Origin: Paractinoplanes brasiliensis
GTDB lineage: Bacteria; Actinomycetota; Actinomycetes; Mycobacteriales; Micromonosporaceae
Direction: 5' to 3'
DNA length: 64,000 nucleotides
NCBI RefSeq assembly: GCF_004362215.1
Contig: NZ_SNWR01000001.1
Span: forward strand, 2,606,001-2,670,000
The position numbers and the translations under genes were made by a program. Numbering within the stretch: position 1 is the first letter of the stretch; every line of letters starts with the position of its first letter. The notes under the pieces were generated by a model. The model searched no databases, was not told the DNA's origin, and worked only from the letters and a program-made list of their open reading frames with translations. Shown here in pieces: positions 37,398-45,430 of this stretch.

Positions 37398-38195
37398 TCA
37401 GCGGACGCGTGTGCGCTGGACCGGGGCCTGGGCGAGCAGCCGCAACGCGTACGGGGCGTCGTGTTTCAAGTAGCGCCCCGCCAGCCGCCGGGGTTCGGTG
37501 CCGAGGCGGTGGGCCCACTCGAGGCCCGTGCGTTGCATCCAGCGCGGCGCGCGTTCGATGTCGCCGGCTACGAAGTTGACCGCGGCGCCGCAGCCGATGA
37601 ACCAGGTGCCGGGCAGGTCGGGGCGCAGCCGCGAGATGAGGCGTTCCTGCTTGGGGTAGCCCAGCCCGACGAAGACCAGGTCGGGCCGCGCGTCGACGAC
37701 CTTCGCGCAGTGGTCGGCGTACGTCTGCGGGTCGTTGTCGAAGCCGTAGGGCGGGCAGGACGTTCCGGCCAGGCGCAGCCCGGGGCAGGCGGCCAGCAAC
37801 CGGTCGGCGGCCCGGGTCGCGCCGTCGGCGGTGGCGTCGTCGGCCGCGGGAGTGCCGCCCAGCACGAAGATCGAGCGCTGGTCGCGGCCCAGCCCGGCCG
37901 AGAGCGACCAGATCAGGCTGCTGCCCGCCACCCGTTCGGGCAGCGGCGCGCCGCGGAGCTTGCTCGCCCACACCAGCGGCATGCCGTCGGCCACGATCAG
38001 GTCGGCGTCGTCGAGGTGGCGGCGGCATTCGTCGTCGCGTTGCGCCCGCCGGAGGATGTCGACGTTCGGGGTGAAGATCCGCCCCCCGCGTCCGTGCGCG
38101 AGGGCGTCGCGGACGACGGCCACCACCTCGGCCTCGGTGATCCGATCGATGCCGGTTCCGTCCAGCTCGACCCGGTCGAAAGCCTCGACTGACAC
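37398..38195 (-). CDS. WecG/TagA/CpsF-family glycosyltransferase
   Basis: A 265-residue GT26-family enzyme that adds a sugar to a lipid-linked intermediate, as in teichoic-acid and capsule pathways. Family motifs are TPNVDILRRA, VADGMPLVWASK and VGLGYPKQE. The GTG start at 38195 is supported by GGAGGC five bases upstream. It is transcribed opposite to the main operon and diverges from the second sulfotransferase over 62 bases that contain a dyad. It may catalyse the second step of repeat-unit assembly. The initiating phosphoglycosyl transferase is not in the window. Confidence 0.88.
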   Translation of the reverse strand: MSVEAFDRVELDGTGIDRITEAEVVAVVRDALAHGRGGRIFTPNVDILRRAQRDDECRRHLDDADLIVADGMPLVWASKLRGAPLPERVAGSSLIWSLSAGLGRDQRSIFVLGGTPAADDATADGATRAADRLLAACPGLRLAGTSCPPYGFDNDPQTYADHCAKVVDARPDLVFVGLGYPKQERLISRLRPDLPGTWFIGCGAAVNFVAGDIERAPRWMQRTGLEWAHRLGTEPRRLAGRYLKHDAPYALRLLAQAPVQRTRVR

Positions 38196-38220
38196 GCAAC
38201 GCCTCCTTCACGGTTGTTGG

Positions 38221-38233
38221 CTCGTTATACGAG
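38221..38233. promoter_or_regulatory. Dyad between divergent glycosyltransferase and sulfotransferase genes
   Basis: CTCGT-tat-ACGAG at 38221-38233, followed by a further ACGAG at 38238-38242, in the 62-base gap between two divergent starts. It contains TATAC/GTATA, which could serve as a -10 on either strand, so it may be a shared operator. Confidence 0.35.
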
Positions 38234-38257
38234 CGAAACGAGCGAAGGTAGGCCAAA

Positions 38258-39190
38258 GTGGCACGTGTGCTTTTTCTGGGTGGATTAGGGCGAAGTGGGA
38301 CAACACTCGTCGAACGCCTGCTAGGCGAACTGCCCGGAGTCTGCGCACTGGGCGAGGTGGTCCACCTCTGGCAGCGCGACATCCGTGACGACGAGCGTTG
38401 CGGCTGCGGCGCCCGGTTCTCGGCCTGCACGTTCTGGCAGCGGGTCGGGCGGCACGCCTTCGGCGGCTGGCACAACGTGGACGTCGACCGGGTGCACGCG
38501 CTCCGCGACGCCGTCGAGCGCACCCGGCACATCCCCCGGCTCGCGACCGCGGTCGAGGCGCCCGACGAAGTGCACGAGTACGCGCATTTCTACGCGCGTG
38601 TCTACAAAGCAGCCGCCGAGGTCTCCGGGGCCCGGGTCGTCGTGGACTCGTCGAAGCATTCGGCGCTGGCCCACGTGCTGCGCTGGGCGCCCGAGATCGA
38701 CCTGCGCGTGGTGCACGTCGTCCGGGACGCGCGCGGGGTGGCGTACTCATGGACCAAAAAGGTGTCGCGACCCGAGACGGACGGCGCCGAGGAGATGACC
38801 CGCTACTCCCCCGGACGTTCGGCCCTGTTGTGGAACGCTCACAACGCCGCCTTCGGACTGCTCGGAAAACGAGGAGTGTCGATGCACCGGCTGCGGTACG
38901 AGGAGTTCCTCCACGACCCCCGGTCGCGCCTGTCCGCGATCAGCGACTTCGCCGGTCTGCGCCTGATGCCCGAGGACCTCGACTTCGTCGGCGACGGCTA
39001 CGCCGACCTGCGGGTGGGGCACAGCGCCGCCGGCAACCCGATGCGCTTCACCGTCGGCCGGGTGCCGCTGCGCCGCGACGACGCCTGGAAACGCTCGCTC
39101 CCCCGCAACCAGAGGCGCCTGGTCGGAACGGTCTGCGGGCCGATGCTGCGCGCGTACGGATACCCGCTCTCACTGGAGGAGACCCGATGA
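38258..39190 (+). CDS. PAPS-dependent sulfotransferase (second)
   Basis: A 310-residue sulfotransferase with 5'-phosphosulfate loop GGLGRSGTTLVER at residues 8-20 and 3'-phosphate segment VVHVVRDARGVAYSW near 150. It is clearly different from the first sulfotransferase of the locus, so two positions or two sugars may be sulfated. A cysteine cluster (CGCGARFSACTFW) near residue 48 resembles that of a subgroup of actinobacterial sulfotransferases. GTG start at 38258 with AAGG upstream. It overlaps the following glycosyltransferase by ATGA. Acceptor unknown. Confidence 0.86.
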   Translation: MARVLFLGGLGRSGTTLVERLLGELPGVCALGEVVHLWQRDIRDDERCGCGARFSACTFWQRVGRHAFGGWHNVDVDRVHALRDAVERTRHIPRLATAVEAPDEVHEYAHFYARVYKAAAEVSGARVVVDSSKHSALAHVLRWAPEIDLRVVHVVRDARGVAYSWTKKVSRPETDGAEEMTRYSPGRSALLWNAHNAAFGLLGKRGVSMHRLRYEEFLHDPRSRLSAISDFAGLRLMPEDLDFVGDGYADLRVGHSAAGNPMRFTVGRVPLRRDDAWKRSLPRNQRRLVGTVCGPMLRAYGYPLSLEETR

Positions 39191-40101
39191 ACTGGCCGTC
39201 CGTAGGCGTCGTCATCCCCACCCGCAACCGCCCAGAGCTGGTGCGCAAGGCGATCGGCGCGGTCCGGGACCAGCGCTATCCGGGCGAGATCAAGGTGCTG
39301 GTGGTCTACGACCAGACCGAGCCGGACTACCTGCTCGCCTCGACCGAGGGCGTACAGGTGCTGGTGCTGACCAACTGGCGGACCTCGGGGCTGGCCGGGG
39401 CGCGCAACACCGGGATCCTCGCGCTGGACACCGAGTTCGTGGCGTTCTGCGACGACGACGACGTGTGGCAGCCGGACAAGCTGCGCCGCCAGGTCGCGGC
39501 CGTGCTGGCCGAGCCGGAGGCGGAGTTCGCCACCTGCGCCATCGAGGTCGAGTACGAGGGCAAGTGCACCCCGCGGCTGGCCGGGCGCAGCCGCGTCACG
39601 GTCGACGAGCTGGCCCGTTCCCGGATGGCGATGCTGCACTCGTCGTCGTTCCTGATCCGCCGCTCGGCGCTGGCGCCGGAGGCGATCGGGCTGGTCGCCG
39701 AGGACGCCCCGGGCAGCCAGAACGAGGACTGGGACCTGCTGCTGCGCGCCGCCCGGCGGGCGCCCGTCGTGCATGTCGACGAGCCCCTCGTACGGGTCCT
39801 GTGGGGCCGCACGTCGCACTACGCCTACGAGTACGCGACCAAGATCAGCTCCCTGCGCTGGATGATGCAACGGCACCCGGAGATCAGCGGCTGCCGGCCC
39901 GGTGCGGCCCGCGTCTACGGGCAGCTGGCGTGCTGGTCGGCGGCCACGGGCAACCGCAGTCAGGCGTGGCAGTTCAGCAAGGAGGCCGTACGGGCGAACT
40001 GGAAAGAACCCCGTACGGCGATTGCTCTTGCGGCAATGACCGGAGCAGTGAAGGTTGAGAACGTTCTCTCCGCGTTGCACAAGCGAGGGCGAGGTATCTA
40101 A
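39187..40101 (+). CDS. Family 2 glycosyltransferase
   Basis: A GT-A fold transferase of 304 residues with a nucleotide-sugar site at VVIPTRNRPELV and the metal-binding segment FCDDDDVW near residue 93, followed by SQNEDWDLLLRAAR, which carries the likely catalytic base. There are no membrane helices. ATG at 39187 overlaps the sulfotransferase stop; the longer open frame upstream is a shadow. It probably adds one sugar to the repeat unit. With WecG this makes only two glycosyltransferases in the locus, so others must act from elsewhere or the repeat is very simple. Confidence 0.88.
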   Translation: MNWPSVGVVIPTRNRPELVRKAIGAVRDQRYPGEIKVLVVYDQTEPDYLLASTEGVQVLVLTNWRTSGLAGARNTGILALDTEFVAFCDDDDVWQPDKLRRQVAAVLAEPEAEFATCAIEVEYEGKCTPRLAGRSRVTVDELARSRMAMLHSSSFLIRRSALAPEAIGLVAEDAPGSQNEDWDLLLRAARRAPVVHVDEPLVRVLWGRTSHYAYEYATKISSLRWMMQRHPEISGCRPGAARVYGQLACWSAATGNRSQAWQFSKEAVRANWKEPRTAIALAAMTGAVKVENVLSALHKRGRGI

Positions 40102-40134
40102 CTTACTCTTTCGCTCACGCCCATACGCCAGGTA

Positions 40135-40151
40135 GTGTTCGGGCGTGTTCG
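40135..40151 (+). promoter_or_regulatory. Direct repeat upstream of the DeoR-family gene
   Basis: GTGTTCG occurs at 40135-40141 and again at 40145-40151, ten bases apart, 32-48 bases before the regulator start. One-turn direct repeats fit DeoR-family operators, so autoregulation is plausible. Confidence 0.35.
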
Positions 40152-40182
40152 ATTTAGTGCGGTTCCCGGCGGAGGTCCGCTG

Positions 40183-40959
40183 ATGCTTGCTCAGCAGCGC
40201 CAGGCAGCCATTCTCGACCGGGTCCGGGCCGCCGGCGGCGTCCGGGTCAGCGAGCTCGCCGCAGAATACGGCGTCTCCGACATGACCATCCGCCGCGACC
40301 TCGAGTCGCTGGCCGACCGCGGCCTGCTGGCGAAGGTACACGGCGGGGCGACAACGGTCAGCCCGGGCTCGGCCCACGAGCCCGGTTTCGCGGCGAAGAG
40401 CGTGCGCCAGCGTACTGAGAAAGCGGCCATGGCCATGCGGGCCGCCTCGCTGGTCTCCCCCGGCGACGCGATCGCGCTCTCCGCGGGCACCACCACTGCC
40501 GGCCTCGCCCAGCGCCTGGTCGACGTCCCCGCGCTGACCGTGGTCACCAACTCGATCCCGGTCGCCGACGTCTTCTACCGCGCCGGCCGCCCCGACCAGA
40601 CCGTGGTGCTGACCGGCGGCACCCGTACGCCCTCGGACGCGCTGGTCGGCCCGGTGGCGGTCGCCGCGATCGGCACGCTCCACCTCGACATGCTGTTCCT
40701 CGGCGTGCACGGGATGAGCGAGCGGGCCGGCTACACCACGCCCAACCTGATGGAGGCCGACGTCAATCGTGCCCTCGTCGAGGCGGCCGAACGCCTCGTC
40801 GTGCTGGCCGACCACACCAAGTGGGGCACGGTGGGCATCTCCTCGATCGTCCCGCTCGAACGAGCCGACGTGCTGATCACCGACGACGGGCTCGACGACG
40901 CCGCCCGCACCCTGCTGTCCGAGACGGTCCCCGAGCTTGTGGTTGTGAGCGCGCAGTGA
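40183..40959 (+). CDS. DeoR-family sugar-responsive regulator
   Basis: A 258-residue repressor with an N-terminal winged helix (RVSELAAEYGVSDMTIRRDL, the DeoR signature) and a C-terminal sugar-phosphate sensor domain with GGTRTPSDALVG and LADHTKWG. ATG at 40183 has GGAGG at 40171-40175; an in-frame start 48 bases earlier is less likely. It is coupled to galT by GTGA, which suggests that it responds to a galactose or tagatose-type phosphate and controls this small operon. The ligand is not readable from sequence. Confidence 0.9.
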   Translation: MLAQQRQAAILDRVRAAGGVRVSELAAEYGVSDMTIRRDLESLADRGLLAKVHGGATTVSPGSAHEPGFAAKSVRQRTEKAAMAMRAASLVSPGDAIALSAGTTTAGLAQRLVDVPALTVVTNSIPVADVFYRAGRPDQTVVLTGGTRTPSDALVGPVAVAAIGTLHLDMLFLGVHGMSERAGYTTPNLMEADVNRALVEAAERLVVLADHTKWGTVGISSIVPLERADVLITDDGLDDAARTLLSETVPELVVVSAQ

Positions 40960-42044
40960 GTTTCAAAAGCCGTACGGCGATCCGTCTGTCCGACGGTCGT
41001 GAGCTGATCTACTTCAACGAGGAGGCGCAGACCCACCGGGCCGACCACCCGGACACCCGGCAGCTGCCGCCCCCGCCGCCGACGTCGCAGCTGCGGTACG
41101 ACCCGCTGGTCGACGAGTGGGTGGCCGTCGCCGCGCACCGGCAGACCCGTACGTTCCTGCCGCCGAGCGACGCCTGCCCGCTGTGCCCGACCACCGAGCG
41201 GTTCGCCAGTGAGATCCCCGCGCCCGACTACGACGTCGTCGTCTTCGAAAACCAGTTCCCGTCGTTCAGCGACCGGGTGGCCGCCGACGAGATCACCGAG
41301 GTCACTCCCCTCGTGCCGGTGCGTCCCGGCGTCGGGCGGTGCGAGGTCGTGTGCTTCACGAGCGATCACAACAGCTCGTTCGGCGCCTTGACCCCTTCCC
41401 GCGTACGGACGGTGGTCGACGCCCTGGCCGACCGGACAGCTGAGCTGTCCACGCTGGAGGGTGTGGCGCAGGTCTTCCCGTTCGAGAACAGGGGCGTCGA
41501 GATCGGCGTGACGCTGCACCACCCGCACGGCCAGATCTACGCGTTCCCGACAGTGCCGTCGCGCACCCGGGCCATGCTGGCCGCATCGCGGGCCTACCTG
41601 GCGCGCACCGGCCGTGATCTGTACACCGATGTGCTGGCGGCCGAACGGGCCGACGGCGTACGGGTCGTCGCGGCCAACGAGCACTGGACGGCGTACGTGC
41701 CGGCGGCCGCGCGCTGGCCGTTCGAGGTGCAGCTGGCCCCGCACCGCAAGGTCGCCGACCTCCCGGCGCTGTCCGACGCCGAGCGGGACGCGTTCGGGCC
41801 GCTCTACCTCGACGTGCTGCGCCGCTTCGACGGCTTGTTCGGCCGGCCCATGCCGTACATCTCGGCCTGGCACCAGGCGGTCGTCGGGGAGGGCCGCGAG
41901 CTGGGTTACCTGCACCTGCAGCTGTTCAGCATCCGCCGGGCCGCCGACAAGTTGAAATACCTGGCCGGCTCGGAGTCGGCGATGGGCTTCTTCGTCAACG
42001 ACATCGTGCCCGAGCGAGCCGCCCAGCTGCTGCGCGAGATCTGA
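40956..42044 (+). CDS. galT: Galactose-1-phosphate uridylyltransferase
   Basis: GalT exchanges UMP between UDP-glucose and galactose-1-phosphate in the Leloir pathway. The 362 residues show the active-site HPHGQIYAFP with its nucleophilic histidine, a zinc-site CPLCP motif near residue 70, and a C-terminal domain with SAWHQAV. The GTG start overlaps the DeoR stop (GTGA) and the stop overlaps the next gene (TGATG). UDP-galactose from this step could also feed the neighbouring polysaccharide locus. galK and galE are not in the window. Confidence 0.95.
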   Translation: MSFKSRTAIRLSDGRELIYFNEEAQTHRADHPDTRQLPPPPPTSQLRYDPLVDEWVAVAAHRQTRTFLPPSDACPLCPTTERFASEIPAPDYDVVVFENQFPSFSDRVAADEITEVTPLVPVRPGVGRCEVVCFTSDHNSSFGALTPSRVRTVVDALADRTAELSTLEGVAQVFPFENRGVEIGVTLHHPHGQIYAFPTVPSRTRAMLAASRAYLARTGRDLYTDVLAAERADGVRVVAANEHWTAYVPAAARWPFEVQLAPHRKVADLPALSDAERDAFGPLYLDVLRRFDGLFGRPMPYISAWHQAVVGEGRELGYLHLQLFSIRRAADKLKYLAGSESAMGFFVNDIVPERAAQLLREI

Positions 42045-42382
42045 TGGACCACCGCGCAGCCCTGCTCGGCCTGCGCAGCCGCGCGGTAGCCGAGATCGCG
42101 ACCCTCGACGCCGATCTGCACGCGCTGTTCGAGGCGTCGCGGTCCGACAACGCCGACGACGAGCACGACCCCGAGGGCGCGACCATCGCGTACGAACGGG
42201 CCCAGCTGACGTCCGTCCTCAGCGCCGCCCGCGCCCAGCTGTCCGCGGTCGAGGAGGCGCTGTCCCGCCTGGACGCCGGCACGTACGGGGTCTGCGAGTC
42301 GTGCGGGCGGCCGATCCCGGACGAGCGCCTGGAGATCCGGCCGTTCGCGACCACCTGCGTTTCCTGCGCGAGCCGTCGCTGA
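42044..42382 (+). CDS. DksA/TraR-type zinc-finger protein
   Basis: A 112-residue protein with a helical coiled-coil N-terminus and a C-terminal four-cysteine zinc finger (CESCGRPI ... CVSC, spacing CxxC-17-CxxC). DksA/TraR proteins bind in the secondary channel of RNA polymerase and tune transcription with ppGpp; actinobacterial members are mostly uncharacterised. The acidic run DNADDEHDPEG in the tip region replaces the usual DxxDxA. It is coupled to galT by TGATG, an unusual pairing. The tandem-repeat region follows directly. Confidence 0.88.
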   Translation: MDHRAALLGLRSRAVAEIATLDADLHALFEASRSDNADDEHDPEGATIAYERAQLTSVLSAARAQLSAVEEALSRLDAGTYGVCESCGRPIPDERLEIRPFATTCVSCASRR

Positions 42383-42405
42383 CCTGCTTCGTTTCCAGCA
42401 GTGGC

Positions 42406-42526
42406 CATCGTCGGCCCATGGTCGGCGCATCGCTGGCGCATCGTCGGCGCGTCGCTGGCGCGTCGCTGGCACATCGTCGGCGCATCGTCGGCACATCGTC
42501 GGCGCATCGTCGGCGCATCGTCGGCG
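42406..42526. repeat. Tandem array of eleven 11-base units
   Basis: Eleven direct units of consensus CATCGTCGGCG run without gaps from 42406 to 42526. The last four or five are nearly identical; the earlier ones vary (CATCGCTGGCG, CGTCGCTGGCG, CATGGTCGGCG). The 11-base period equals about one helical turn and is not a multiple of three, so it is not a protein repeat. Confidence 0.92.
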
Positions 42527-42531
42527 CGGAG

Positions 42532-42549
42532 TTTTCCACAGGCTGTGGA
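42532..42549. promoter_or_regulatory. DnaA-box-like inverted pair
   Basis: TTTTCCACA on the plus strand and CTGTCCACA on the minus strand, each one or two changes from the consensus TTGTCCACA/TTATCCACA, form the dyad TCCACAG-g-CTGTGGA (42535-42549). It starts five bases after the tandem array. Confidence 0.5.
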
Positions 42550-42775
42550 CAGAGGGGCGGGGGGCCCGGGACAGGACCCCCCGCAGGAAGGGACGGCAGG
42601 CGCGTGCGGGCGCCTACGCAGGTCACGAGCGCCGCAGGGAACCGGTCGGCGCCCGGGACAAGGCGGCCGGACCGGTGGGCGACCCCTCGGCGTCGCGATC
42701 GTCATCCGTTCTGTCATGAGAAACGACGCGTATAACCACAGGTTACGCAAATAAACATGCGATTCGCCGCATGAA

Positions 42776-42807
42776 AAGGGCCGCCGAGGGTGTTCCCGGC
42801 GGCCCTT
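42776..42807 (-). terminator. icd terminator
   Basis: AAGGGCCGCCG (42776-42786) and CGGCGGCCCTT (42797-42807) form an 11-bp stem with a 10-base loop, followed by TTTT on the minus strand, nine bases past the icd stop codon. Confidence 0.85.
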
Positions 42808-42815
42808 CACGGTGC

Positions 42816-44033
42816 TCAGGCGCCGAGCTTGCGCGCCAGGTTCTCGTCGAGCGCGTTCATGAACTCGTCGGTCGACAGCCACGGGGCGTCGCGCGAGATC
42901 AGCAGCGCGAGGTCCTTGGTCATCTGGCCGCCCTCGACCGTCTCGACGCAGACCTTCTCGAGCGTCTCGGCGAACTCGGTCACCGCGGGGGTGCCGTCGA
43001 GGACACCGCGGTGCTTGAGGCCACCGGTCCAGGCGAAGATCGACGCGATCGGGTTGGTCGACGTCTTCTCGCCCTTCTGCCACTGGCGGTAGTGCCGGGT
43101 GACAGTGCCGTGCGCGGCCTCGGCCTCGACGGTCTTGCCGTCCGGCGTCATCAGCACCGAGGTCATCAGGCCGAGCGAGCCGAAGCCCTGGGCCACCGTG
43201 TCGGACTGCACGTCACCGTCGTAGTTCTTGCAGGCCCAGACGTAGCCGCCCTCCCACTTGAGCGCGGCGGCGACCATGTCGTCGATCAGCCGGTGCTCGT
43301 AGGTGAGGCCGGCCGCCTTGAACTGGTCGGCGAACTCGGTCTCGAAGATCTCGGCGAACAGGTCCTTGAACCGGCCGTCGTACGCCTTGAGGATCGTGTT
43401 CTTCGTCGACAGGTAGACCGGGTAGTTGCGGGCCAGGCCGTAGCGGAACGAGGCGCGCGCGAAGTCGCGGATCGACTCGTCGTAGTTGTACATCGCCATC
43501 GCGACGCCGCCACCCGGGTAGTCGGCGACGTGGAACTCCATCGGCGCCGAGCCGTCCTCGGGGGTGAACGTGACGGTCAGCTTGCCCGCGCTCGGCACCA
43601 CGAAGTCGGTGGCCTTGTACTGGTCGCCGTGGGCGTGACGGCCGATGATGATCGGCTTCGTCCAGCCCGGCACCAGCCGCGGCACGTTCTGCATGATGAT
43701 CGGCTCGCGGAAGACGACGCCGCCGAGGATGTTGCGGATCGTGCCGTTGGGCGACCGCCACATCTTCTTGAGGCCGAACTCCTCGACGCGGGCCTCGTCC
43801 GGGGTGATCGTGGCGCACTTGACGCCGACGCCGTGCCGCTTGATGGCGTTGGCCGCGTCGATCGTCACCTGGTCGTCGGTCTCGTCGCGGTACTGGATCG
43901 ACAGGTCGTAATACTCGAGCGGGACGTCCAGGTAGGGCAGGATCAGCTGCTCCCGGATCTGCTTCCAGATGATGCGGGTCATCTCGTCGCCGTCGAGCTC
44001 CACGACCGGGTTTGTGACCTTGATTTTCGCCAT
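42816..44033 (-). CDS. icd: NADP-dependent isocitrate dehydrogenase
   Basis: Converts isocitrate to 2-oxoglutarate with NADP in the TCA cycle. The 405 residues are of the dimeric type also found in eukaryotes: N-terminus [27 protein letters not shown] substrate loop, the [20 protein letters not shown] metal site and [11 protein letters not shown] cofactor site. ATG at 44033 is the standard start with GGAGAGGAG upstream; the open frame extends further only as a shadow. A strong terminator follows. An 18-bp perfect palindrome 35 bases upstream may regulate it. It stands alone, not in an operon. Confidence 0.97.
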   Translation of the reverse strand: MAKIKVTNPVVELDGDEMTRIIWKQIREQLILPYLDVPLEYYDLSIQYRDETDDQVTIDAANAIKRHGVGVKCATITPDEARVEEFGLKKMWRSPNGTIRNILGGVVFREPIIMQNVPRLVPGWTKPIIIGRHAHGDQYKATDFVVPSAGKLTVTFTPEDGSAPMEFHVADYPGGGVAMAMYNYDESIRDFARASFRYGLARNYPVYLSTKNTILKAYDGRFKDLFAEIFETEFADQFKAAGLTYEHRLIDDMVAAALKWEGGYVWACKNYDGDVQSDTVAQGFGSLGLMTSVLMTPDGKTVEAEAAHGTVTRHYRQWQKGEKTSTNPIASIFAWTGGLKHRGVLDGTPAVTEFAETLEKVCVETVEGGQMTKDLALLISRDAPWLSTDEFMNALDENLARKLGA

Positions 44034-44515
44034 GCGGCCGGCGCTCCTCTCCCGAAAACCGTGCTTAGCAGTACGAGCGTACTGCAGGACCCTTCGCGTT
44101 CGCCGGGCGACCCCGGCCCGGTTCCCCGGCGGCCGGAGCACCAGTCCCAGTCTGGCCTCTCCCGGACGCGCTGTGACCAGAACGCGGCCGCATCGACCAA
44201 TGCCACTCCCGGAATGGCCGTTCGCCTGCGCGTCAGGACCGCTGTTGCGCCGACCGCGGCCGCCCCCGCGCGCCGAGGCGGGTGCTCCCGTTCAGGAGCA
44301 CGCGGCCATGGTTGTCCACAACCCCCGCCACGCCCCCTTGACAGGGGATAGTCTCTCCATCACCCCCAGGGTGGGGGTTTGGGATGGCTGCTCCGCATGG
44401 GAAAACCGACAAAACCGGCTGCAGGGGGTGGCGATCTGGCCCTGGTCGTGGTCAGCGCGGGAAGTCTGACGGTTGCCTGCTGCGGACGGGCTGATCGCCC
44501 GCCCAGAATGGTGGG
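44034..44515. other. Intergenic region upstream of icd and the MBL-fold gene
   Basis: About 480 bases between two divergent starts. Contents seen: the icd-proximal palindrome (44068-44085), an exact actinobacterial DnaA-box consensus TTGTCCACA (44312-44320), a CCCCT-tgac-AGGGG dyad (44334-44347) and an ACCCCC/GGGGGT hairpin (44362-44378). Nothing with coding character was found. Confidence 0.5.
44068..44085. promoter_or_regulatory. 18-bp palindrome in the icd promoter region
   Basis: GCAGTACG-ag-CGTACTGC is a perfect inverted repeat with two central bases, 35-52 bases before the icd start. This is a typical operator position; no known consensus is recognised. Confidence 0.5.
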
Positions 44516-45313
44516 ATGGCGCTGACCCGATCGATCGGACCCATCACTGTCATCGCTGTCGAGGATGCCGCTGGGCCATACTTCGGGCCGCGCTCGGAGG
44601 CCTTTCCGACGGCGACCGCCGAGCAGTGGGCCGTAGCCGACGCGCTCGACCCGGCAGCGCGTACGGGGGATGGCGAGTGGCTGCTGCGGTTCCGGAGTTA
44701 TGCCGTACGCGTCGGAAACGGCCCCGTGATTCTCGTCGACGCGGGTATCGGGCCGGCAGGCTCACTGGCCGCCGACTGGGCGCCGGTGCCGGGGCGCCTC
44801 CCCGAAGCGCTGGCCGAGGCGGGCATCGAGCCGGGTGACGTGTCGGCCATCGTGCTGACCCACCTGCACAACGATCACATGGGGTGGGCGGTGCCGCGCG
44901 ATTCGCCGTTCACCGAGGCGCGCGTGGTGGCGCATCAGGACGACCTCGACCTGTACGCCGCCAACCGTGAGCATGCCGGGCAGCACGACCTGCTCGTCGA
45001 GCCCTTGCGTGCGGCCGGGCGGCTCGAGGCGCTCGACGGCGAGCGGCTGCTGGCTCCGGGCGTACGGGTGGTGCCGACTCCCGGTCACACTCCGGGGCAT
45101 CAGTCGGTGTGGGTCGAGGCGGGTGGCGATTCGCTGTTGGTCACCGGCGATCTCCTGGTCCACGCCATCCAACTGGTCAATCCCGATCTGCCGTACGCCG
45201 GTGACACCGACCCGGCGCGGGCCGGCGCAACCCGGGAGGCGGCACTCGCCGAGGCGCGGAGGCGGGGAGCGACGCTGGCCGTCTCGCACGTCGGGCCGGA
45301 GTTCATCTCATGA
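44516..45313 (+). CDS. Metallo-beta-lactamase-fold hydrolase
   Basis: A 265-residue enzyme with the MBL metal site: THLHNDH (HxHxDH) near residue 115, TPGHTPGH near 188 and VTGDLL with the bridging Asp. The closest general group is the lactonase/glyoxalase-II-like set (quorum-quenching lactonases among them), but no motif decides the substrate. ATG at 44516 gives a sensible N-terminus, and the product is cytoplasmic. It converges with mdh, whose terminator lies between the two stops. It has no operon partners. Confidence 0.87.
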   Translation: MALTRSIGPITVIAVEDAAGPYFGPRSEAFPTATAEQWAVADALDPAARTGDGEWLLRFRSYAVRVGNGPVILVDAGIGPAGSLAADWAPVPGRLPEALAEAGIEPGDVSAIVLTHLHNDHMGWAVPRDSPFTEARVVAHQDDLDLYAANREHAGQHDLLVEPLRAAGRLEALDGERLLAPGVRVVPTPGHTPGHQSVWVEAGGDSLLVTGDLLVHAIQLVNPDLPYAGDTDPARAGATREAALAEARRRGATLAVSHVGPEFIS

Positions 45314-45384
45314 GCGTGAGATGGACGGGCGCGAAGGGCCCATAACGCGCTGCATGCGTCTGCCGCTCGGCCGGGTCGTGTACG

Positions 45385-45418
45385 AGGAAAGGCCGGAACC
45401 GAAGTCCCGGCCTTTCCT
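45385..45418. terminator. mdh / MBL-gene terminator
   Basis: AGGAAAGGCCGG (45385-45396) and CCGGCCTTTCCT (45407-45418) form a 12-bp stem between convergent genes, 13 bases past the mdh stop. Its symmetry permits action in both directions. Confidence 0.8.
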
Positions 45419-45430
45419 CACGACGGCGAA

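Larger units (their letters stand above)
42383..42775. other. Repeat-rich intergenic region
   Basis: This gene-free stretch contains, in order, an 11 x 11-base tandem array (42406-42526), a DnaA-box-like dyad (42532-42549), a GC-rich stretch without visible features, a TAACC-aca-GGTTA dyad (42733-42745) in an AT-richer patch, and a CATGCG/CGCATG hairpin (42756-42773). Open frames through it have no actinobacterial codon pattern. Confidence 0.6.

Noticed and set aside
42406..42526. CRISPR array
   Set aside because: Units are contiguous, with no spacers, and only 11 bases long; no cas genes are near.
42401..42754. Open frame through the 11-mer array that looks like a repeat protein (RRIVGAS units)
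   Set aside because: An 11-base period is not a multiple of three, so the apparent protein repeat is a by-product of the DNA repeat. No ribosome site or codon pattern supports it.
42383..42815. Chromosomal origin of replication
   Set aside because: There is only one DnaA-like pair, and no dnaA, dnaN or rpmH genes are nearby.
44312..44320. Exact DnaA-box consensus TTGTCCACA
   Set aside because: A single 9-mer is expected by chance in a chromosome, and no cluster surrounds it. Mentioned only in the region note.
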